This document shows, in pieces, positions 1 through 8,213 of a stretch of 64,000 nt of DNA; the first letter of the stretch is position 1; every line of letters begins with the position of its first letter. The translations under genes were made by a program, and so were the position numbers. Source of the DNA: Achromobacter deleyi (GTDB lineage: Bacteria; Pseudomonadota; Gammaproteobacteria; Burkholderiales; Burkholderiaceae_B); contig NZ_CADIJO010000007.1 in NCBI RefSeq assembly GCF_902859705.1, forward strand, positions 186,001-250,000, in the 5' to 3' direction. Under the pieces are notes generated by a model. The model ran no database searches. It saw only the letters and a list, made by a program, of their open reading frames with translations, and was not told the origin of the DNA.

Positions 1-1029
1 GTCAACTACAAGAGCGCCGTCACTCAGCGTGGAGAGCCTTTGAGCATTCCGCCTGACCTGACCCAGGCCGCCAGCGATCCGCGCTACCGCGCGCCCGCTT
101 CCGGCTCGACGACGTACTCGCAGTTCCAGCAACAGGGCCAGGCGCAAGCCAGCAGCCCCAAGGCCAGCAACGTGCTGCCCGGCCGCCAGGACATGCGCGT
201 CGAGCGCGACGGCGATCTGCGTTGGCTGGTCGTCGACCGTGCCCCCGAAGACGTCTTCCCGCGCCTGGTCGATTTCTGGACCGAAAACGGCTTTACCGTC
301 GCCAGCAACAACCCGGCTGCCGGCCTGATCGAAACCGACTGGGCGGAAAACCGCGCCAAGATCCCGGAAAGCTGGCTGCGCCAGGCCCTGGGCGCGGTGC
401 TGGAATCGGCCTGGGATAGCGGCGAGCGCGAGAAATTCCGCACCCGCGTCGAACGCGTCAACGGCCACACCGAAGTCTACGTCAGCCACCGCCAGATGCT
501 CGAAAAGCGCGTCGGCGGCGACGGTTCGCAAGTGCAGTGGCAGAACGGCAAGGAAGACCCGGGCCTGAACGCCGCCATGCTGGCGCGCATGATGGTCTAC
601 CTGGGCTCCGACGTCGACAACGCCCGCAAGCTGGTGCAGCAGGCCGAAGCCGCGCCGCAAAAGCCGGCGGTGCAACAAGACGTCCGCGCCCAGGGCGCGC
701 TGCTGATCGTCAACGAATCGTTCGACCGCGCATGGCGTCGTGTCGGCGTGGCGCTGGACGGCGGCGGCTTCGCTGTGGACGATCGCGACCGTTCGGCCGG
801 CGACTACTTCGTGCGCTACTTCGACACCGACACTGGCGAGAAGATCGACCAGCCGGGCTTCTTCAGCCGCATGTTCTCGGGCGACAAGAAGGCCGAAGCG
901 CCGCAGTACCGCATCCACCTGACCGCCAGCGGCGACCAGACCAACGTGACGGTGCTCGATGCCAAGGGCGAACGCGACAGCAGCGCCACTGCCCAGCGTC
1001 TCTTGAGCGTGCTGAAAGACAAGATGTGA
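1..1029 (+). CDS. bamC: Outer membrane assembly lipoprotein BamC, 5' end missing
   Basis: This is the 3' part of the BamC (NlpB) gene. BamC is an accessory lipoprotein of the BAM complex that inserts beta-barrel proteins into the outer membrane. The frame is open from base 1 and reads VNYKSAVTQRGEPLSIPPDL, which matches the conserved early BamC segment just after the lipobox region. The TTG at 40 is therefore not the start; the true start and signal peptide lie upstream of the window. Two BamC-type helix-grip domains follow, roughly codons 60-190 and 225-340 of this fragment, ending LLSVLKDKM. An intrinsic terminator lies about 85 bases downstream. Identification is by family resemblance. Confidence 0.9.
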   Translation, partial: VNYKSAVTQRGEPLSIPPDLTQAASDPRYRAPASGSTTYSQFQQQGQAQASSPKASNVLPGRQDMRVERDGDLRWLVVDRAPEDVFPRLVDFWTENGFTVASNNPAAGLIETDWAENRAKIPESWLRQALGAVLESAWDSGEREKFRTRVERVNGHTEVYVSHRQMLEKRVGGDGSQVQWQNGKEDPGLNAAMLARMMVYLGSDVDNARKLVQQAEAAPQKPAVQQDVRAQGALLIVNESFDRAWRRVGVALDGGGFAVDDRDRSAGDYFVRYFDTDTGEKIDQPGFFSRMFSGDKKAEAPQYRIHLTASGDQTNVTVLDAKGERDSSATAQRLLSVLKDKM

Positions 1030-1112
1030 TGCCGACCGCGGGCGCTGATGCAGCGCCTGCGCGGTTCAAAGGCCCCTGTGGGGGCCTTGAACCTCAGACT
1101 CAGTCTTGCAAG

Positions 1113-1140
1113 ATCCACCCCGACGGGGTGGATTTTTTTT
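1113..1140 (+). terminator. Intrinsic terminator after bamC
   Basis: A perfect 9-bp stem (ATCCACCCC, 1113-1121, with GGGGTGGAT, 1125-1133) closes a GAC loop and runs into a T tract ending at 1140. It sits between convergent bamC and the LysR gene. The T tract is on the plus strand, so it mainly serves bamC. Confidence 0.9.
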
Positions 1141-1155
1141 GGCTTGTGCGGCCGC

Positions 1156-2133
1156 TCAGTGCCTTGCCGATGGCTCGGTATCGGCCGAGGGCGTGTGATA
1201 GATGGCGCGGCCCGTCTCACGCAGCGCTTCCAACACCCGTTCCGTGGCAGGCGTGGCCAGCCGGTCGGTCGGGGTGATGATGCCGAAGTCGTCCATGTGG
1301 CAGGGCAGGTCCAGCGGCAGGGTCTCGAGCATGCCGTAGCGGGCGTAGTGCTGGGCAACGTCCAGCGTCAGCACGGCCACCATGTCGGACTGCACCAGCA
1401 TGCGCGTCAGGAACAGGGGCGCGGCGGTTTCCACCACCTTGTCCGGCGGCGGCAGGCTGGCGCGGCGGAACATCAATTCGAATCGATGGCGCAGCACGCT
1501 GCCCGCAGGCGGGATCAGCCACGTCCACGCGGTGGCCTGCTCCAGTGTCAGGCCCATTGCGCCGGCCAGGGGATGGCCCACCCGCACCGCCGCACAGACG
1601 GGTTCTTCGGCCAGCGGCTCATAGCGCAGCTGCGTCTTGTCGTGCTCGGGCGAGAGTCGGCCGACCACGATGTCCAGCTTCTCGTGCGCAAGGCACTCCA
1701 GCAGGACATTGCTGCTGTCGATTTCCACCGATATCCGCAGGCCCGGACTGCGTTGCATGGCCAGCGCGACAGCGGGCGGCAGCAGGCGCACACCGGGCGA
1801 GGTGATGGCGCCGACGGCGACGCTGCCCATTTGTCCGGTTTTCAGCGCCTGCACTTCGGTATGGGCCTGTTCCAGGCTGCCGATCGCTGCCCGGGCGTGG
1901 CGGATCATGGCCTGGCCATAGAGCGTGGGTTCGATGCCGCGCGCCAGTCGCAGAAAGAGCGGCGCATCGAGCAGGTCTTCCAGTTCGCGCAGCAGCTTGG
2001 AGGCGGCGGGCTGCGTCATCGCCAGGCGGTCGGCCGCGCGATGGATGCTGCCTTCGTCGGCCAGCGCCACCAACAGCAGCAATTGGCGTGTTTTCAGTCG
2101 GGTGTGGCTGGCTCGGATGGCGGCGTTATGCAT
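1156..2133 (-). CDS. LysR-family regulator of the aldonate cluster
   Basis: A 325-residue LysR-type regulator. The N-terminal winged helix-turn-helix covers about residues 12-70 (SIHRAADRLAMTQPAASKLLRELE). The effector-binding domain follows from about residue 100, beginning GSVAVGAI. The gene is divergent from the dehydratase-MFS-KDA dehydratase operon that starts at 2257. By the usual LysR layout it should control that operon, probably with the sugar acid or a breakdown product as inducer; this is inference. A 12-bp inverted repeat at 2186-2197 in the shared promoter region is a candidate binding site. The ATG at 2133 gives a normal LysR N-terminus. Confidence 0.85.
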   Translation of the reverse strand: MHNAAIRASHTRLKTRQLLLLVALADEGSIHRAADRLAMTQPAASKLLRELEDLLDAPLFLRLARGIEPTLYGQAMIRHARAAIGSLEQAHTEVQALKTGQMGSVAVGAITSPGVRLLPPAVALAMQRSPGLRISVEIDSSNVLLECLAHEKLDIVVGRLSPEHDKTQLRYEPLAEEPVCAAVRVGHPLAGAMGLTLEQATAWTWLIPPAGSVLRHRFELMFRRASLPPPDKVVETAAPLFLTRMLVQSDMVAVLTLDVAQHYARYGMLETLPLDLPCHMDDFGIITPTDRLATPATERVLEALRETGRAIYHTPSADTEPSARH

Positions 2134-2185
2134 GCGGGATAGGGGTTAGCACTGATGCCTGAATCGATATGCCTTCCGGCCAAGA

Positions 2186-2197
2186 CTTCATTAGAAG
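2186..2197. promoter_or_regulatory. Candidate LysR operator in divergent promoter
   Basis: The perfect inverted repeat CTTC-ATTA-GAAG lies between the divergent LysR gene and the dehydratase operon, 59 bases before the operon start codon. Position and symmetry fit a LysR site, but the motif is short. Confidence 0.35.
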
Positions 2198-2256
2198 AGT
2201 AGCAGCAATCTTCCTACACTGGCCCGCAGACATAACGACAACGCTTGGAGACATGC

Positions 2257-4053
2257 ATGGCGGACCTCACCGCATCCCATCCCGATTCCGCGGCCGATGA
2301 CGCACAAACCGACGACGCCGCGCCGAAGGCAACCCCGGCGTTGCGTTCGACGGCCTGGTTCGGCACAGCGGACAAGAATGGCTTCATGTACCGCAGCTGG
2401 ATGAAGAACCAGGGCATCCCCAACCATGAGTTCGATGGCCGTCCGATCATCGGCATCTGTAATACCTGGTCCGAGCTGACGCCCTGCAACGCGCACTTTC
2501 GCAAGCTGGCCGAACACGTCAAGCGCGGTGTCTACGAGGCAGGCGGCTTTCCGGTGGAGTTTCCGGTGTTCTCGAACGGCGAATCCAACCTTCGCCCGAC
2601 CGCGATGCTGACGCGCAACCTGGCTGCGATGGACGTGGAAGAGGCCATCCGCGGCAATCCCATCGATGCGGTCGTGCTGCTGGCAGGGTGCGACAAGACC
2701 ACCCCCGCTTTGCTGATGGGCGCGGCCAGTTGCGATGTGCCGGCCATTCTGGTGTCAGGCGGGCCGATGCTCAACGGCAAGCTGGACGGCAAGGATATCG
2801 GGTCGGGCACGGCGGTCTGGCAGTTGCACGAGTCGCTCAAGGCCGGCGATATCGACCTGCACCAGTTCCTGTCGGCCGAAGCCGGCATGTCGCGTTCGGC
2901 CGGCACTTGCAACACCATGGGTACGGCCTCGACCATGGCCTGCATGGCCGAGGCGCTGGGCGTATCGCTGCCGCATAACGCCGCGATTCCCGCGGTGGAT
3001 GCCCGCCGCTATGTGTTGGCCCATATGTCCGGCATTCGCATTGTCGAGATGGCCAGGCAGGGGCTGTCGCTCTCCAAGGTGCTGACCCGCGAGGCCTTCG
3101 AGAACGCCATCCGCACCAACGCGGCGATAGGTGGGTCGACCAACGCCGTCATTCACCTGAAGGCCATCGCCGGCCGCATCGGCGTGCCGTTGGAGCTGGA
3201 AGATTGGACCGCGGTCGGTCGCGACACGCCGACGATCGTCGACCTGATGCCCTCGGGGCGCTTCCTGATGGAAGAGTTCTATTACGCCGGCGGCTTGCCC
3301 GCGGTGTTGCGCCGCTTGGGCGAGGCCGGACGCCTGCCGCATCCCCAGGCGTTGACGGTGAACGGCAAGGCACTGTGGGACAACGTCAAGGATGCGCCGC
3401 TCTACAACGATGAGGTGATACGTCCGCTGGACAAGCCGCTGCTGCCCGACGGCAGCATTCGCATCCTGCGCGGCAACCTGGCGCCGCGCGGCGCGGTGCT
3501 CAAGCCCTCGGCGGCAACGCCGCGCCTGCTGCGGCACCGAGGGCGCGCGGTGGTCTTCGAAAACCTCGAGCACTACAAGGCGCGCATCGTCGACGAGTCG
3601 TTGGACGTGGACGAAGACTCGGTGCTGGTGCTCAAGCATTGCGGCCCCCGAGGCTATCCGGGCATGGCCGAGGTGGGCAACATGGGGCTGCCGCCCAAGC
3701 TGCTGCGGCGTGGCGTCAAGGACATGGTGCGTATCTCGGATGCCCGCATGAGCGGCACCGCATACGGCACTGTCGTGCTGCACGTGGCGCCCGAGGCCGC
3801 TGCCGGCGGCCCGCTGGCGATCGTGCGGGACGGCGACTGGATCGAACTCGATTGCGAAACCGGCCGTCTGCATCTGGATATCGGCGACGCCGAATACGCG
3901 CACCGCATGGCCGGCATCAAGCCGCAGCAAGCGCCTGCCGAAGGCGGCTATCGCAAGCTGTACGTCGACCACGTGCTGCAAGCGGATGAAGGTTGCGACC
4001 TGGACTTCCTGGTCGGCTGCCGGGGCCACGCCGTGCCGCGCCACTCGCATTAG
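2257..4053 (+). CDS. IlvD/Edd dehydratase, probable L-arabinonate dehydratase
   Basis: A 598-residue IlvD/Edd-family dehydratase that removes water from a sugar acid to give a 2-keto-3-deoxy acid. Cysteines at about residues 77 (TPCNAH), 145 (AGCDKTTP) and 218 (AGTCNTMG) are placed as the Fe-S ligands of the family. The serine of the C-terminal DARMSGTAYG motif is the likely catalytic base. Length and the downstream keto-deoxy-arabinonate dehydratase favour L-arabinonate as substrate over dihydroxyacid or 6-phosphogluconate. A TTG at 2245 and an ATG at 2257 are in frame; I chose 2257 because GGAG at 2247-2250 is correctly spaced for it. First gene of a three-gene operon. A closely related aldonate such as D-fuconate is possible. 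Confidence 0.85.
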   Translation: MADLTASHPDSAADDAQTDDAAPKATPALRSTAWFGTADKNGFMYRSWMKNQGIPNHEFDGRPIIGICNTWSELTPCNAHFRKLAEHVKRGVYEAGGFPVEFPVFSNGESNLRPTAMLTRNLAAMDVEEAIRGNPIDAVVLLAGCDKTTPALLMGAASCDVPAILVSGGPMLNGKLDGKDIGSGTAVWQLHESLKAGDIDLHQFLSAEAGMSRSAGTCNTMGTASTMACMAEALGVSLPHNAAIPAVDARRYVLAHMSGIRIVEMARQGLSLSKVLTREAFENAIRTNAAIGGSTNAVIHLKAIAGRIGVPLELEDWTAVGRDTPTIVDLMPSGRFLMEEFYYAGGLPAVLRRLGEAGRLPHPQALTVNGKALWDNVKDAPLYNDEVIRPLDKPLLPDGSIRILRGNLAPRGAVLKPSAATPRLLRHRGRAVVFENLEHYKARIVDESLDVDEDSVLVLKHCGPRGYPGMAEVGNMGLPPKLLRRGVKDMVRISDARMSGTAYGTVVLHVAPEAAAGGPLAIVRDGDWIELDCETGRLHLDIGDAEYAHRMAGIKPQQAPAEGGYRKLYVDHVLQADEGCDLDFLVGCRGHAVPRHSH

Positions 4054-4064
4054 GACCCGTGCCA

Positions 4065-4119
4065 AGCGCCTTTTGGCGCTGACAGGCCCGTGATCACCCA
4101 CGGGGGCGATACGACCCCC
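4065..4119 (+). other. Consecutive hairpins between dehydratase and permease genes
   Basis: Three short inverted repeats follow one another in the intergenic gap: AGCGCC-TTTT-GGCGCT (4065-4080), CCCGTG-N6-CACGGG (4087-4104) and GGGGG-N8-CCCCC (4102-4119). The last two overlap and exclude each other. No T run follows, so they look like RNA processing or stability elements rather than a terminator. Confidence 0.4.
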
Positions 4120-4149
4120 GATCTTTCCCAAAACCATGGAGACAGACTC

Positions 4150-5529
4150 ATGACTGAAGTCAGAAGCCCCGTGCGCGCAAGCACGGGATCCCCGCCCGAC
4201 GGGAACGCCAATCCGCTTGATGAAGCGCGCATCATCCGCATGCTGACGCGCCGCCTGATTCCCTTTCTGGCATTGATCTACGTGGTGGCCTACATCGACC
4301 GGTCGGTCGTGGGGTTTGCCAAGCTGCACATGAATGCGGCCGTCGGCATCAGCGACGCCGCCTATGGTTTGGGCGCAGGGCTGTTCTTTGTCGGGTATTT
4401 CCTGTTCGAGGTGCCCAGCAACCTGGCGCTGGAGCGCTTCGGTGCACGCCGCTGGTTCGCGCGCATCCTGTTCACCTGGGGCGTGATCACGATGGCCATG
4501 GCCTTGACGGCCGGCGCGACCAGCTTCTACGCGCTGCGCTTCCTGCTGGGCGCGGCCGAAGCGGGGCTGTATCCCGGCATCCTGTACTTTCTGACCAAGT
4601 GGTTTCCGATGCGGCATCGGGCGCGCATCATCGGCCTTCTGGTGCTGGCCCAGCCGGTGGCCTTGATCGTGACCGGGCCGATCGCGGGCCTGGTGCTGTC
4701 CACGCAAGGTTGGGGCGGCATGAGCAACTGGCAGTTGCTGTTCGTGCTCAGCGGCTTGCCGGCCGTGCTGCTCTGCCTGCCCACGTTGCGGCTGCTGCCG
4801 GATTCGCCCGCGGGCGCCGCCTGGCTGCCGCCGTCGGACCGGGCCTGGATCGAACGCGAATTGGCCGCAGACAAGGCCGCCTATGGGCTCAAGCCGCACG
4901 GCAATCCGCTGAAGGCGCTCAAGGACAAACGCGTGTTGCTGCTGGCCCTGCTGTTCCTGCCGTTTCCGCTGAGCATCTACGGCCTGTCATTGTGGTTGCC
5001 GACGATCATCAAGCAGTTCGGCGTCAGTGACGCGGCGACCGGCTTCCTGTCCGCCGTGCCATACCTGTTCGCGGTGGTCGGCCTGTGCCTGGTGCCGCGC
5101 CACTCGGACCGCAAGGGCGAACGCTACTGGCACATTGCGATCGTGTCGGCGGTGGCCGCCGCGACGATGGCGTTGAGCGCGTGGGTGCAGTCGCCGGCCT
5201 GGCAGTTCCTGTTCATATGCCTGACCGCGTTTTCGATCTACTCGATCCAGGCGGTCGTCTGGGCGTTGCCCGGCGAGTTCCTGACCGGCGCCGGGGCGGC
5301 GGTGGGCATCGCGATGATCAATTCGCTGGCCAACCTGGGCGGCTATCTGGGTCCCTATGGCGTCGGCATGATCAAGGACGCTACCGGCAGCCTGTCGGCC
5401 GGGCTGTATTTCCTGGCGGCCATGCTGTTGCTGGCCGTGGTCATGACCTTCGTGGTGCGCGCCGCATTGCGCCCGGCGGCATCGCCGTCGGCCATCCCTT
5501 CCAACCATCCTGTCGATATCACCCCATGA
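4150..5529 (+). CDS. MFS transporter, anion:cation symporter type (sugar acid uptake)
   Basis: A 459-residue major facilitator permease with about 12 hydrophobic segments. The segment YVVAYIDRSVVGFAKL in the first helix region and the loop after helix 2 (LERFGARRWFARI) are typical of the anion:cation symporter subfamily that imports organic acids such as tartrate, galactarate and aldonates. It lies between two sugar-acid dehydratase genes, so uptake of the acid itself is the natural role; that is inference. The start is the ATG at 4150, preceded by GGAG at 4138-4141. The stop overlaps the next start as ATGA (5526-5529), which indicates translational coupling. Confidence 0.88.
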   Translation: MTEVRSPVRASTGSPPDGNANPLDEARIIRMLTRRLIPFLALIYVVAYIDRSVVGFAKLHMNAAVGISDAAYGLGAGLFFVGYFLFEVPSNLALERFGARRWFARILFTWGVITMAMALTAGATSFYALRFLLGAAEAGLYPGILYFLTKWFPMRHRARIIGLLVLAQPVALIVTGPIAGLVLSTQGWGGMSNWQLLFVLSGLPAVLLCLPTLRLLPDSPAGAAWLPPSDRAWIERELAADKAAYGLKPHGNPLKALKDKRVLLLALLFLPFPLSIYGLSLWLPTIIKQFGVSDAATGFLSAVPYLFAVVGLCLVPRHSDRKGERYWHIAIVSAVAAATMALSAWVQSPAWQFLFICLTAFSIYSIQAVVWALPGEFLTGAGAAVGIAMINSLANLGGYLGPYGVGMIKDATGSLSAGLYFLAAMLLLAVVMTFVVRAALRPAASPSAIPSNHPVDITP

Positions 5530-6464
5530 CCCCTAACCTTACCCGGCGCGTCCCGCGCTACCAGGGCATTTTCCCCGTCGTGCCCACGACCTTCACCGAG
5601 ACGGGCGAACTGGATCTGCACAGCCAGAAGCGGGCGGTCGATTTCATGATCGATGCCGGTGTGGACGGCCTGTGCATTCTTGCGAATTTCTCCGAGCAGT
5701 TTTCGCTGGGCGATGATGAGCGCGATCGCATCACCCGGTCGGTGCTTGAGCACGTGGCCGGCCGGGTGCCGGTCATTGTGACGACCTCGCACTACAGCAC
5801 CGCTATCTGCGCGCGCCGCAGCATCGAGGCCCAGGCCATGGGCGCGGCGATGGTGATGGTCATGCCGCCTTATCACGGTGCGACCTTTCGCGTACCGGAA
5901 TCGCAGATCGTTTCGTTTTACTCGCGCTTGTCCGACGCGATCGAGATTCCGATCATGATCCAGGATGCGCCCGCCAGCGGGACCGCGCTGAGCGCCGAAC
6001 TGCTGGCGCACATGGCGCGTGACATCGAGCAGGTGTCATATTTCAAGATCGAAACGCCGGGGGCAGCGAACAAACTGCGCGATCTGATCCGGTTGGGCGG
6101 CGATGCCGTGGAAGGGCCGTGGGATGGCGAGGAGGCCATTACGTTGCTGGCTGACCTGGCCGCCGGCGCGACCGGTTCGATGACGGGCGGAGGTTTTCCC
6201 GACGGAATTCGGCCGATCATCGAAGCGCATCGTAACGGCAATGCGGACTTGGCATTCGAGCAGTATCAGCGCTGGTTGCCGTTGATAAACCACGAGAACC
6301 GCCAGGCCGGACTGCTGGCTGCCAAGGCCCTGATGAAAGCGGGCGGCGTGATCGCGTGCGATGCGCCACGGCATCCCTTCCCCCCGCTGCGGCCGGAGAC
6401 ACGCGCCGAGCTGATCGACATCGCGAGGCGATTGGACCCGGTGGTGTTGCGCTGGGGCACCTAG
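5526..6464 (+). CDS. L-2-keto-3-deoxyarabinonate dehydratase (DapA superfamily)
   Basis: A 312-residue DHDPS/NAL-superfamily TIM barrel. It should convert L-2-keto-3-deoxyarabinonate to 2-oxoglutarate semialdehyde through a Schiff base. The Schiff-base lysine is at about residue 174 in SYFKIETPG, and the segments ILANFSEQF, MPPYHGATF, QDAPASGTALS and EGPWDGEEA match what I recall of characterised members of this group. The final dehydrogenase, 2-oxoglutarate semialdehyde dehydrogenase, and the initial sugar dehydrogenase and lactonase are not in the window. The start overlaps the permease stop. A GC-rich hairpin at 6517 follows. Confidence 0.85.
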   Translation: MTPNLTRRVPRYQGIFPVVPTTFTETGELDLHSQKRAVDFMIDAGVDGLCILANFSEQFSLGDDERDRITRSVLEHVAGRVPVIVTTSHYSTAICARRSIEAQAMGAAMVMVMPPYHGATFRVPESQIVSFYSRLSDAIEIPIMIQDAPASGTALSAELLAHMARDIEQVSYFKIETPGAANKLRDLIRLGGDAVEGPWDGEEAITLLADLAAGATGSMTGGGFPDGIRPIIEAHRNGNADLAFEQYQRWLPLINHENRQAGLLAAKALMKAGGVIACDAPRHPFPPLRPETRAELIDIARRLDPVVLRWGT

Positions 6465-6516
6465 CGCGAACAGGCATCCGTGCATGACGGGCCGGGCTTG
6501 AACGGCCGCCCAGACA

Positions 6517-6544
6517 AAAGCCCCGGCATCGCTGCCGGGGCTTT
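6517..6544. terminator. Terminator hairpin between convergent genes
   Basis: A 12-bp perfect stem (AAAGCCCCGGCA with TGCCGGGGCTTT) closes a TCGC loop. It lies between the aldonate operon and the minus-strand lipoprotein gene. T tracts of 3-4 bases on both strands suggest bidirectional use. Confidence 0.75.
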
Positions 6545-6574
6545 GTCGTACCTAGAGCGGGGGTTCTTCTCTAA

Positions 6575-6802
6575 TTACGATGCGGGCGTGGTCGAGCCGC
6601 CCGGGCTGTTCGAGCCGCCGCCAGGCGTGGTGCCGGGCGTGGGCGCCGGAGCCGGCGAGGTAGCCGGCGGCGTGGTGGAAGGCGCGGGGGTGCTCGCGCC
6701 CGGAGTGGGGTTGTTCGCGGGCGCCGGGGCATCTTCCTTCTTGTTGCAGGCGCTGAGCGACACCGCCAGCACCGACGCAATAATCAAGGTTTTGCTCATC
6801 AT
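6575..6802 (-). CDS. Small proline/threonine-rich lipoprotein
   Basis: A 75-residue protein with a lipoprotein signal peptide: hydrophobic core, then lipobox LSAC with Cys at about residue 19. After NKKEDAP the mature part is almost entirely Pro, Thr, Ser, Ala and Gly with no predictable fold. It should be lipid-anchored in the envelope as an extended spacer. AGGAG lies seven bases before the first of two ATGs, so translation probably starts at 6802. The function is unknown. It is a single gene with its own upstream region, and low-complexity composition makes homology inference unsafe. Confidence 0.7.
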   Translation of the reverse strand: MMSKTLIIASVLAVSLSACNKKEDAPAPANNPTPGASTPAPSTTPPATSPAPAPTPGTTPGGGSNSPGGSTTPAS

Positions 6803-7019
6803 TTTTGGACTCCTGTAGATGACGACTCTTGAAACCCCGTCAGGGGAAACCAGAACCCAGGCTACAGGAAGGCGTAAGCCATGCGAGTGTGAAAATTAAA
6901 AAGGTCGCATCCCAACGGCAACAAACCTTTCCGCCACGTGTGATGTCTTTCCTTATGTGACCCGGCGCACAGACCTCATTGCGTTCTGTGCAACACAGAT
7001 ACGCATAGGTGTCTGGATA

Positions 7020-8213
7020 CTACGAGGCCACGTAATGAATCCACCCTGAATCCAGCCAATCGGCCAGGCACGAGCGGGCTTCGTCAGACAGGCGTGCGCA
7101 GGCGGGGTCGGCGCAGTCCAGGCTGCGCGCATCGGCCAGCTTGCACAGCGCGGCCGAGGCCGGCGTCATGGCGGTTTCGCCGTTGATGAACAACTGCTTG
7201 CCGCGGTAGAGCATGCGGCTGCGGCGGTCCAGCACCAGCTTGCCGGCAGTGGGCCAGTCTTCTTCCAGGTCCACGTCCAGGCCTTCGGGGGCGTCGAAGA
7301 CGCTGAGGTTGCTGGGCTCGGTCAGCCAGCAGCCCAGAAAGCGCGAGGCCAGCGCGTCGTCAAAGCGCAGCTTCTGTACGGTTTCCAAGGTGGCTTCGAC
7401 CAGCGCGTCGGGCACCTGCGCGGGTGTCGTGACGGCGGCCTGGGCGGGGTCGCGGTACACGGCCGACAGCTTGGGGCCGGGCAGTGCCGGTTCACCATAA
7501 GGTCCGCCCAGCAGGCCGACGCGCGCCATGACCTGGTCGGCCGCGGCCTCCAGCAGGCCGCGGGCCAGCGTGGCTTGCGTGGGGGCACGAAAACCGATGG
7601 AGATGGTCATGCAGCCGTCGCCCGCGGCGATGCCGTCGTGCGCGGCCTGGGGCGGCAGGTACAGCATGTCGCCGGGGGCGAGCACGGCCTGTGCCTCGGG
7701 TTCGAAGCGGCTCAGGATCTTGAGCGGCAGGCCCGGTTCCAGCGACAGGTCTTTCTGGCGGCCGTAGCGCCATTCGCGTTCACCGGCGGCCTGCAGCAGG
7801 AATACGTCGTAGCTGTCGAAGTGCGGGCCCACGCCGCCGCCGTGGCTGGCGATGCTGATCATCACGTCGTCCAGGCGCGCATCGGGAATGAAGCGGAACT
7901 GCTGCATCAATTCGGCCGCGGCGTCGCTGTGCAGGTCCACGCTTTGCACCAGCAGGGTCCAATCGCCTTCGTTGTCTTTCGGCAGGCGGGCGAAGGGGCC
8001 GCTCTCCATCTGCCATTCGCCGTTCTCGCGCCAGATCAGGCGCGACTCGACGTCGTCGCGGCGGGCCAGCTTCTTGATGGCCGCGATGGTGACAGGCGGC
8101 TTGAAGTCGGGAATGGCCTGACGGATCAAGAGCGGCTTCTTCTGCCAGTAGCGGCGCATGAAGTCGTTGGGGCTCTGGTTGCCCAGCAGCGGCAGGGGAT
8201 GATCGAGGTTCAT
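7020..8213 (-). CDS. roxA: Ribosomal protein L16 arginine hydroxylase, cupin/JmjC family
   Basis: A 397-residue cupin protein of the YcfD/RoxA group. These are Fe(II)- and 2-oxoglutarate-dependent oxygenases that hydroxylate an arginine of ribosomal protein L16. The metal ligands are visible as H131-x-D133 ([10 protein letters not shown]) and H192 (PPQAAHDG), with R146 nearby as likely co-substrate contact. The C-terminal third matches the dimerisation and winged-helix region by position. The start codon overlaps the mutS stop as ATGA, so mutS and roxA form one transcript with coupled translation. Coupling of ribosome oxygenation to mismatch repair is probably only a gene-order feature. Confidence 0.88.
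   Translation of the reverse strand: MNLDHPLPLLGNQSPNDFMRRYWQKKPLLIRQAIPDFKPPVTIAAIKKLARRDDVESRLIWRENGEWQMESGPFARLPKDNEGDWTLLVQSVDLHSDAAAELMQQFRFIPDARLDDVMISIASHGGGVGPHFDSYDVFLLQAAGEREWRYGRQKDLSLEPGLPLKILSRFEPEAQAVLAPGDMLYLPPQAAHDGIAAGDGCMTISIGFRAPTQATLARGLLEAAADQVMARVGLLGGPYGEPALPGPKLSAVYRDPAQAAVTTPAQVPDALVEATLETVQKLRFDDALASRFLGCWLTEPSNLSVFDAPEGLDVDLEEDWPTAGKLVLDRRSRMLYRGKQLFINGETAMTPASAALCKLADARSLDCADPACARLSDEARSCLADWLDSGWIHYVAS

Noticed and set aside
2755-4899. Minus-strand open frame of about 700 codons
   Set aside because: Shadow of the dehydratase and MFS genes.
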